A DNA stretch of 64,000 bases from Acidobacteriota bacterium (lineage in GTDB: Bacteria > Acidobacteriota > Terriglobia > Terriglobales > Acidobacteriaceae), in NCBI GenBank assembly GCA_021813745.1, contig JAKAJO010000040.1, forward strand, positions 31,300 to 95,299. Direction: 5' to 3'. The notes beneath the pieces were generated by a model. It searched no databases. It was not told the DNA's origin and was given only the letters and a program-made list of their open reading frames with translations. This document shows positions 52,250 to 61,500 of this stretch, in pieces (the stretch's first letter is position 1; each line of letters begins with the position of its first letter). Position numbers and translations under genes: made by a program.

Positions 52250-53307
52250 GAGGTATTCGATTGCACCGGGTCTTGAGAGCACATGCACCAGAGCGCATCA
52301 TCCTGTTCTCATTCGTTCTCCTCGGCGGCTCATGGACAGGGGCACTCGGTCAGCAACTGCCTCCCATTGAGCCGCCAAAGTCGATGCCTGAAACACAGGC
52401 AAATTCGCCGGTTTTTCACGTCACCACAAATGAAGTTCTCGTCCCCACGCTTGTGGAAAAGCACGATGGAGAGATCATCTACGGTCTGAAAGCTCCTGAC
52501 TTTGTGGTGGAAGACAATGGCGTTCCCCAGAAAATCCATGTGCAGGAGGAAATGGATACCGCGCCGGTTTCACTGGTGGTTGCGGTTGAGGAGGGAGGTG
52601 CAAGTGTATTGGAATTCGGCAAACTCGCCCACATGGGGCCATTGCTCGATGTCTTTCTGAGTAGCGCCGGCAGTCAAGCGGCTCTGGTCGGCTTTGATTC
52701 GAGGCCATATCTGCTACACGACTTTACGCACTCTACAGATGTGCTTGACAATGATTTGCGCAACCTGCAGCCGGGCGACGGCGGTGCCGCGATCCTCGAT
52801 ACTATCAGTTATGCCGTGGACCTGCTGGAATCCGAGCCCGTGGATCATCGGCGAGTGCTGCTACTGATCAGCGAGAGACGCGATTACGGGAGCAAACACA
52901 CTAAACCGGAAGCGCTCATCCGCAAAATCGGCCGCTCGAATGTCCTTGTCTTAAGTGTCTCATTTTCCCCGTCCGGCGCAGAGTTCATGCACGATGTGAA
53001 GGATTCTGGCGACGATCGAACGATGAATATGGTGTCAGCACTTGTGATGGCAGTCAAAGCTTTCAAGAAGAATGTCACAAAGGAAATTGCACAGGAGAGT
53101 GGTGGTGAGTACACGACGTTTGCCGGGGACAAGCGCTTTGAGCAACGTGTCGTGGATGCCGCAAAGCACATGAGGAATCGATATCTGATCACATTCAGCC
53201 CATCGAATCCGACTCCCGGCCTGCATACCATTCGCGTACACACCGTAACCGACCTTGGAGCAAGAATTGTGGCGCGGTCCACCTACTGGATCGACAGTCC
53301 ACAGTGA
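52246..53307 (+). CDS. VWFA-related protein (Acidobacteria-type), exported
   Basis: A 353-residue protein with an N-terminal hydrophobic signal or anchor at about 18-36. FHVTTNEVLVPTLVEKHDGE near 57 and LKAPDFVVEDNGVPQKIHVQ near 83 are the typical beta-rich start of the VWFA-related Acidobacterial domain (TIGR03436). A von Willebrand A fold follows with VSLVVAVEEGGAS in place of a clear DxSxS metal site, then AAILDTISYAVDLLE near 182 and RRVLLLISERRDYGSK near 204. The C-terminus (NRYLITFSPSNPTPGLHTI) is conserved. The family is abundant in Acidobacteriota; function unknown, probably protein binding in the periplasm. Confidence 0.85.
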   Translation: MRGIRLHRVLRAHAPERIILFSFVLLGGSWTGALGQQLPPIEPPKSMPETQANSPVFHVTTNEVLVPTLVEKHDGEIIYGLKAPDFVVEDNGVPQKIHVQEEMDTAPVSLVVAVEEGGASVLEFGKLAHMGPLLDVFLSSAGSQAALVGFDSRPYLLHDFTHSTDVLDNDLRNLQPGDGGAAILDTISYAVDLLESEPVDHRRVLLLISERRDYGSKHTKPEALIRKIGRSNVLVLSVSFSPSGAEFMHDVKDSGDDRTMNMVSALVMAVKAFKKNVTKEIAQESGGEYTTFAGDKRFEQRVVDAAKHMRNRYLITFSPSNPTPGLHTIRVHTVTDLGARIVARSTYWIDSPQ

Positions 53308-53432
53308 AACGATTCAGTGCGCTGTGTTGCACTGTAAGTCACTGCCCGCCATAGCATTTGAGGGGCATTCATGGTACTCTCACTGTAGACACTTAAGAGT
53401 GGACTGAGAACGTAAGAGGAGTAACACACGCC

Positions 53433-53699
53433 GTGCTGGCGACTCAAAAGAAAACCGAACTGATTCAACGCTTTCGCACCCACGACTCGGATACTGGCTC
53501 CCCTGAGGTCCAGATCGCAATCCTGAGCGAACGGATTGGCGAACTGACAGAACACTTCAAGACACACAAGAAGGATCACGCCTCCCGGCGCGGTCTTTTG
53601 ATGCTGGTCAGCAAGCGCCGCCGCCTTCTGGATTACCTGAAGACGCATGACTCCGACCGTTATCGCGACGTGATCGGCAAGCTGGGTATCCGCAAGTAA
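53433..53699 (+). CDS. rpsO: 30S ribosomal protein S15
   Basis: An 88-residue S15, the usual length with the conserved core [20 protein letters not shown] near 11 and [20 protein letters not shown] near 45, [20 protein letters not shown] at the end. The start is a GTG; AAGAGGAG lies about 11 bases before it. It is the normal partner of pnp, which follows after 282 bases. It binds 16S rRNA in the platform of the small subunit. Confidence 0.97.
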   Translation: MLATQKKTELIQRFRTHDSDTGSPEVQIAILSERIGELTEHFKTHKKDHASRRGLLMLVSKRRRLLDYLKTHDSDRYRDVIGKLGIRK

Positions 53700-53748
53700 T
53701 AAGAAAGCTGACTTTGACTCGGAAGCGCCAAGACCGGAATCTGGTCAC

Positions 53749-53777
53749 GGCCCCTATTCGATTCTGGACCAGGGGCC
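53749..53777 (+). ncRNA. Hairpin in the rpsO-pnp leader
   Basis: GGCCCCT at 53749-53755 pairs with AGGGGCC at 53771-53777 around a 15-base loop in the 282-base gap between rpsO and pnp. No T run follows. In enteric bacteria the pnp leader forms a long hairpin processed by RNase III and controlled by PNPase. A similar role here is possible but not shown. Confidence 0.35.
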
Positions 53778-53981
53778 TAGGTGTACCTGACGAGACGACC
53801 CTGAAAAACGGGCCTGCACATTGCCATCGGCCGTGTGCGGGCTCTTCGCGTGTTAGGGATGGTTTTGAATCCTCCGCGCGCAATAGGTTCAGCAATTTCT
53901 CGCCAGAAGAACCCGTGGCCATTGAATCCTGCGCTCCAACTCTCACAAGTTTCCCAAGTGAACAAACGAAACGAGGACATT

Positions 53982-56393
<2,412 letters not shown>

Positions 56394-56454
56394 TACGACG
56401 ATTGGCGTTTTTGCATCGAACAAATACGGCCAATCGATAAAACAGGCACTGCAT

Positions 56455-56489
56455 GAGAGGTTCGGGAAATTCTCCCGAGCCTCTCTTTT
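56455..56489 (+). terminator. Rho-independent terminator of pnp
   Basis: GAGAGGTTCGGGA (56455-56467) pairs with TCCCGAGCCTCTC (56473-56485), one G-U pair in 13, around a five-base loop, followed by TTTT at 56486-56489. It lies 62 bases after the pnp stop and would end the rpsO-pnp transcript. Confidence 0.85.
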
Positions 56490-56582
56490 GGTTCTGAGGA
56501 GTGACCGTTAGATCCACACCGGATCACGTGACATGGCGTTTCATTGGGATCGGGTCAGAGAGCCGACTGGGACTAACTTGGT

Positions 56583-57905
56583 CTATCCATTGACTTCGAC
56601 TGCAGAATCTACGCACGTGGATGCGTCCGTCCGTAGTATTTGTTCCACGCGGGTTGACTGGCCGAGGTCTTGCTTGTCGCGGTACATCTGCAGGTCTGCT
56701 GCGATGCAGAGAGCTTCCAGGCTGGATGCGTCCTCTGGAAAGACTGCAACTCCGATGCTTGCACCGATGACAACCGAATTCTCATCCGCTTGAATTGGCT
56801 TCGCGAGAAGTTGTAGAAGTGAATCCGCGACTTGAAGAGCGCTGGAACGATTGGTGGGCTCCTCCAAAACGACAGAGAACTCATCTCCGCCAGTGCGAGC
56901 CACTGTGTCGCACCTACGAACACGATTCGCAAAAGCGGATGCAACCGACTTGAGCACTGCGTCTCCGGCATGGTGCCCTAGTGAATCGTTAACGGCTTTG
57001 AAACCATTTAAATCAATGACCAGAAGGGAAGTCGATGTGGACTGGCGACGTGCCCGATCAATTGCAACTTTGAGACGGTCTTGAAAAAGGCGCCGATTCG
57101 GGAGGCCCGTGAGCTCATCATGCAAAGCAAGATACTTGTTGTGTTCAATTTGCTCTTCCAGTAAAAGCAGAATCATTCCTATGGCCACGAGATACTTGGG
57201 AAGATTCCAAACCTCGCCCTGTACGTGAACTGCGGGGAAGTAGGCATCCATTAAGGGGCCAATCAGAAAGACGAGCGCCCATGCACCAAAGCCAGAGATT
57301 GAAATCAGGGCTCCTGCAGAATTCTTTCGGTAGATGTGCCAGAAATGAATGCAGCACCCAGCGTAAAGGGTAAATAGAAGTCCGTTTAGCGCAAGATCAG
57401 GACCACTGACGCCACGGTTTTGAACACAAAGCAAATAAATGGCCAAGGCACCGGAGGCGCCCACGAGCCACCATCGCAAGTGATGTCGAAAACTGCGCAA
57501 AGTCGCAACTGCGATGACCAACGGAGCTCCGCCGAGAAGAACGGCTGCTGGGACGAGTGTCCACGAGCCGAGGGGGGCAAGCGTAAGAAGCCCCAAGTAC
57601 AAAGTGATGGTTGAGAGCAGCGTCATGAGCATCCAGCGATTACTGATTTGGTCATGATACGGAATCGTGGAATACATGAAGAGGATACCGGCATCGGCAA
57701 GAGAAGAAAGACTCAGAAACGCGGCGAAATCACCTGTGGCATGAGGGAGTGGTACAAAGATTGAGGCAGCGAAATGAACACAGATCATCAACCAGCAGAT
57801 CAGCCAGATTCGAGAGGCGCGAGTCCGCCCCTGCTTCGCAATTGAGGCGAAGGCGCCTGCGAGTAAACTCACAGTTGCTAAATCTGGGATCTGACTCCAA
57901 TCCAC
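56583..57905 (-). CDS. Membrane-bound diguanylate cyclase (GGDEF)
   Basis: A 440-residue enzyme that makes cyclic-di-GMP from two GTP. About eight hydrophobic helices fill residues 8-250; the sensor part is not a named domain. The GGDEF domain begins with LALHDELTGLPNRRLF near 260, with the active site GGDEF near 340 and the inhibitory I-site RRCD five residues before it, so product inhibition is expected. Start: AAGGGG precedes the GTG at 57905 by seven bases; a TTG at 57908 is also open. Cyclic-di-GMP is the usual switch between motility and exopolysaccharide, which are both encoded in this window. No EAL or PilZ protein is seen. Confidence 0.9.
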   Translation of the reverse strand: MDWSQIPDLATVSLLAGAFASIAKQGRTRASRIWLICWLMICVHFAASIFVPLPHATGDFAAFLSLSSLADAGILFMYSTIPYHDQISNRWMLMTLLSTITLYLGLLTLAPLGSWTLVPAAVLLGGAPLVIAVATLRSFRHHLRWWLVGASGALAIYLLCVQNRGVSGPDLALNGLLFTLYAGCCIHFWHIYRKNSAGALISISGFGAWALVFLIGPLMDAYFPAVHVQGEVWNLPKYLVAIGMILLLLEEQIEHNKYLALHDELTGLPNRRLFQDRLKVAIDRARRQSTSTSLLVIDLNGFKAVNDSLGHHAGDAVLKSVASAFANRVRRCDTVARTGGDEFSVVLEEPTNRSSALQVADSLLQLLAKPIQADENSVVIGASIGVAVFPEDASSLEALCIAADLQMYRDKQDLGQSTRVEQILRTDASTCVDSAVEVNG

Positions 57906-58156
57906 CAACTGTCCCCTTCGAACTCCCGCGTTTTCATTAACTTATAGTAATGCTAGTCTAATGCATCAAAAACAAAACCTACTATGAGGTAGTACACCAG
58001 CATTGCTCCAAAAACTATAACTCTTTTGTCGCAAGCTTCAGACAGTGAGAAAAGCACTTGAGTAACGTAGCGTGTCATTTCGCCCGAGGTGATTGATTTG
58101 ATGACCAGACATGGAATGTTTGGCCGCATCTCCCTCACTCTCGTACACTTAATTTG

Positions 58157-58567
58157 ATGGCGGCGAGCTTATATATCGTAGTCGAAGGAGAAGATCCGGG
58201 CTTCGACATCTTTGTGAACGGGCATGCCATTGCACGCAATGAAGATGCTCTTGACAGGATCTCCGTCCAACTTCATGTGAAGCCGCTGCTGGATTTTTTC
58301 TCAGCGGATCACAATTCCATGGTTCTGCTTTTGGAACAGGGTGTAGGGAACCCAGACTGGGCCCACCACCTGCCGGAGCCGCAGTGGTATACCGCGCAGG
58401 ATGGCTTGAATAGTGTGAGGAAGCTGACCGATTTTTTGATCCAAAACCCAACCGCGCTCGGCTCAGAAACGATTCCTGTCCTCAATGATCTCAGGGAATA
58501 TGAGCGTGTGCTGAGAAAGTCATCCGATCACGGACTTCGTTGGCATCTAGCTGTCAGCTGGCGCTGA
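58157..58567 (+). CDS. Hypothetical soluble protein
   Basis: A 136-residue acidic protein of unknown family. It begins SLYIVVEGEDPGFDIFVNGH and has LSVRKLTDFLIQNP-like helical parts (NSVRKLTDFLIQNPTAL near 90) and ends RWHLAVSWR. No signal peptide, cysteine cluster or membrane segment is seen. Codon use fits its neighbours. It is flanked by a divergent diguanylate cyclase and the convergent murA, so context gives no function; a weakly Shine-Dalgarno-like stretch precedes the ATG. Confidence 0.65.
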   Translation: MAASLYIVVEGEDPGFDIFVNGHAIARNEDALDRISVQLHVKPLLDFFSADHNSMVLLLEQGVGNPDWAHHLPEPQWYTAQDGLNSVRKLTDFLIQNPTALGSETIPVLNDLREYERVLRKSSDHGLRWHLAVSWR

Positions 58568-58575
58568 GAAAGCGC

Positions 58576-59889
58576 TCAAACTCGCGTGTGAGTGCTCAGT
58601 TCCGGACTGCGTGGAGCAAATACATTGCCCATGCGCTGCACCTCTGCTCCTGCCCCGCGAAGTTTTTCTTCGATCTGCTCGTAACCGCGATCCATGTGGT
58701 AGACGCGGTCCACAATCGACTCTCCATCGGCAATCAGCGCTGCCAAAACAAGGGAAGCGGAGGCACGCAGGTCAGAACACATCACAGCAGCGGCGGACAG
58801 CCTTGCAGGACCCTGCACAGTAGCCGTTCGCCCATCTACCTTGATGTTCGCGCCCATACGCACGAGTTCCTGGACGTGCATGAAGCGATTTTCGAAAATA
58901 TTTTCCTTGATGAGACTTACACCTTCGGCCTGCGTAACCAGCGCCATGAACTGAGCCTGCATATCTGTCGGAAAACCGGGGTACTCTTCCGTCGAAATGT
59001 CGGTTGCGCGAAGCTTGCCATTCGATCGCACTCTGAGTGCATCGGGTGCCGGGGAGTCGATGACAGCACCAGCTTCCTCAAGCTTGCCTACAACGGCACG
59101 CAAATGTTTCGGATTACATCCGACCACAGTCAAATCCCCGGCCGTAATTGCGCCGGCCACCAGGAAAGTTCCTGCTTCAATTCGATCGGGATTAATCCGA
59201 TAGCGCGCGCCATGAAGTCTCGAAACACCCCGAACCCGAATCGTTGACGTGCCGGCACCCCGAATATCTGCTCCCATTGCGGTCAGCAGAGCAGCAAGAT
59301 CGACCACTTCCGGTTCACGCGCACAATTCTCCAGCAGTGTTTCTCCTTCCGCCAAAACTGCTGCCATTAAAAGGTCTTCGGTGCCCGTGACCGTTATTTT
59401 GTCAAAAACGATATGGGCGCCGTGGAGCCGTGGAGCGCTGGCTTCAAGATAGCCATGCTTCTGCTCAATCGTAGCTCCCATCTTCTCAAGTCCCTTGATG
59501 TGAAGATCAATGGGCCGTCCTCCAATGGCACATCCTCCAGGCATCGCCACACGAGCCGCGCCAGCCCGTGCAATCAGTGGCCCAAGCACCAGAGAACTTG
59601 CGCGCATGGTCTTGACAATTTCGTACTTTGCGACTGGGTCAGAAAGGGAATGGCAGCTGAGGATCGTCTCGTGGCCTGAGACTCCCGCACACATTTCGAC
59701 CTGCGCGCCCATTGACGCGAGAAGCTTCCGTTCTGTCTCAATATCCCGCACCTGCGGGATGTTTTCGAGGATCAGCTCCTCATCTGTCAGAATTGCAGCC
59801 GCCATGCAGGGCAGAGCAGAGTTCTTGGCGCCAGAAACGCGAATTGTACCGATGAGTGGATTTCCACCACGAATAACGAACTTATCCAT
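58576..59889 (-). CDS. murA: UDP-N-acetylglucosamine 1-carboxyvinyltransferase
   Basis: A 437-residue enzyme for the first committed step of peptidoglycan synthesis, transfer of enolpyruvate from PEP to UDP-GlcNAc. The N-terminal GTIRVSGAKNSALPCMAAAI near 14 contains the catalytic lysine (Lys22). The fosfomycin-target cysteine is Cys120 in MPGGCAIGGRPIDLH; its presence predicts fosfomycin sensitivity of the enzyme. EYPGFPTDMQAQFMALVTQA near 304 and the C-terminal YHMDRGYEQIEEKLRGAGA are conserved. The frame opens 50 codons earlier, but the ATG at 59887-59889 (MDKFVIRGG) is family standard. Confidence 0.96.
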   Translation of the reverse strand: MDKFVIRGGNPLIGTIRVSGAKNSALPCMAAAILTDEELILENIPQVRDIETERKLLASMGAQVEMCAGVSGHETILSCHSLSDPVAKYEIVKTMRASSLVLGPLIARAGAARVAMPGGCAIGGRPIDLHIKGLEKMGATIEQKHGYLEASAPRLHGAHIVFDKITVTGTEDLLMAAVLAEGETLLENCAREPEVVDLAALLTAMGADIRGAGTSTIRVRGVSRLHGARYRINPDRIEAGTFLVAGAITAGDLTVVGCNPKHLRAVVGKLEEAGAVIDSPAPDALRVRSNGKLRATDISTEEYPGFPTDMQAQFMALVTQAEGVSLIKENIFENRFMHVQELVRMGANIKVDGRTATVQGPARLSAAAVMCSDLRASASLVLAALIADGESIVDRVYHMDRGYEQIEEKLRGAGAEVQRMGNVFAPRSPELSTHTRV

Positions 59890-60045
59890 GAATCCCGTAC
59901 CGCTCCAAGTCAATAGTGTAAATCGAAGCGGCGTTGGCAATTGCAATACGATGCAATATGCTCTATCGGAAATCCACTCTCGGTGCCATTGGGCCAATTC
60001 AGAGAAGAAATGGATGAATCTGAGATTGGCTTGAGTCACGTCCTC

Positions 60046-61500
60046 TTACGGTGCGGTTCCAATCTGGTAGTTCAGTGTGGCGAGCGCCAGACTGTACTGG
60101 TACTTTGCATTTGTGTTACCGATGGCTGCGTCCGTCTGTTGGAACTGTGCCTGGCTGAGTTCAACGATCGAACTGAGGCCCATGTTATAACGTGCTTCAG
60201 CAAGTTTCAGAGCCAGGTTCGCTTCATCCAGCAGCTGCGCCGAAACCGTCACGCGCTGGTAGGCAGTGTTTGCCGCAAGCCATGAGGTACGGATGTCTCT
60301 TACGATACGATCACGGAGATCGCGACTTTGCTCCTGCGCAGCACGTGCGCGCAGACTCGCCTCTTTCGCCTGGGCAGTGAAGAGGAACCCATTAAATACA
60401 GGAATCTGTAGGTTCACCCCAACAGCACCCCACCAGTTCGAAGTGAAGTACTGATCAGGACGAACTGGGACCGTGCCCACCGTGCCCATCGCGTTGATGG
60501 TTGGAAAAAGCTGGTCGCGCTGAGCCTTACTGTACTTCATAGCAGCCTGTGCATTGAAATTCATGGCTTGCAAATCCGGGCGTTGCTGAAGTCCTATCTG
60601 GATCAATTGCTCGGGATCAGGAGGCGGTGTCTGATCCGCACCCGCATTATCGATGAGCTTATACACAACCTCATGATCCAAACCTAAAACAGCATCCAAA
60701 GATGCCATCGTAGAATCCGCATTGTTTTGAGCGTCCAAGAGGAGCAGCTTGGCTTGTGACAGATTGACATCGGCAAAGCTCAAATCGAGAATCGATTTCA
60801 GCTTGTTCTCTGTCATCTCTTTAACTTGCAAGTCTGTGGTCTGGCGCGTGGCGACATTCTGCTTTGCGACCTGGAGCAGAGCCTGCGCCTGCAATGCGTT
60901 GTAAAACGCCTGATCAGCCGCGATCACTATGTCTTCTGTGGTAGCAAGAGCACTCGCATTCTGCGCCTTCTCTTGAAGCTTGGAATAGGCAACCAGGTTG
61001 CTGGTTCGACCGAAATCAGCAATCAGTTGGTTCAAATCAGCGCCTGCACCTGCATGGGAAAAAAGACGGGATGCTGTCAGCGCACCGGCGGAAATTCTAC
61101 TCGCAAGCACCGCATCCATTCCAGTGGCGTTGGCAACAGCGGTCGGGAAATAAGCTGACCGCGCTTCTCTCACAACCTGGTGCTGGGCAGCTGCAACCAA
61201 ACGACCCACGCTTACATTCGGGTTGTTTTTGATGGCAAGCTGTTCTGCTTGCATCCGTGTCAGAGTCGGCATCGAGTCCGCCGAAGACTGTGCGGGCGAA
61301 GAGGCTGACTGTGTTGTGGATGCCTGCCCCATGGCCAACTCACCTGGAGAGCTGACCATAGCAAGAAGACGTGTTTGCGGGGCATCAGGTAAAGTGCTCT
61401 GGAAATCTTGTTTTTGGGATTGGGCATATCCTCTACCGATAAGCCCGAACGCGATCAGGATCGCGGCTGTCTGGAGATAGAAATTGTGATGCTTCTTCAT
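60046..61500 (-). CDS. TolC-family outer membrane efflux protein
   Basis: A 484-residue outer membrane channel component. A signal peptide ends near Ala26 (GRGYA). After a serine/alanine-rich linker the mature part has two OEP repeats: LTRMQAEQLAIKNNPNVSVG near 79-98 begins the first, and YNALQAQALLQVAKQNVATR near 199 and LKLAEARYNMGLSSIVELSQ near 433 are the usual helical hairpin elements. It follows the RND pump on the same strand; the start overlaps the pump stop by ATGA, so both are co-translated. Confidence 0.9.
   Translation of the reverse strand: MKKHHNFYLQTAAILIAFGLIGRGYAQSQKQDFQSTLPDAPQTRLLAMVSSPGELAMGQASTTQSASSPAQSSADSMPTLTRMQAEQLAIKNNPNVSVGRLVAAAQHQVVREARSAYFPTAVANATGMDAVLASRISAGALTASRLFSHAGAGADLNQLIADFGRTSNLVAYSKLQEKAQNASALATTEDIVIAADQAFYNALQAQALLQVAKQNVATRQTTDLQVKEMTENKLKSILDLSFADVNLSQAKLLLLDAQNNADSTMASLDAVLGLDHEVVYKLIDNAGADQTPPPDPEQLIQIGLQQRPDLQAMNFNAQAAMKYSKAQRDQLFPTINAMGTVGTVPVRPDQYFTSNWWGAVGVNLQIPVFNGFLFTAQAKEASLRARAAQEQSRDLRDRIVRDIRTSWLAANTAYQRVTVSAQLLDEANLALKLAEARYNMGLSSIVELSQAQFQQTDAAIGNTNAKYQYSLALATLNYQIGTAP

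Noticed and set aside
53315..53334. CAGTGC/GCACTG repeat after the VWFA gene as a terminator
   Set aside because: Six base pairs with an eight-base loop and no T run; too weak to call.
57965..57995. TGAGGTAGTA sequence in the AT-rich gap
   Set aside because: It resembles the start of the animal let-7 microRNA only by chance; there is no matching precursor fold.
57953..58138. A 61-codon minus-strand frame with a hydrophobic end
   Set aside because: AT-rich non-coding composition, no family, and it lies in the divergent promoter region; GAGGGAG before an ATG is the only support.
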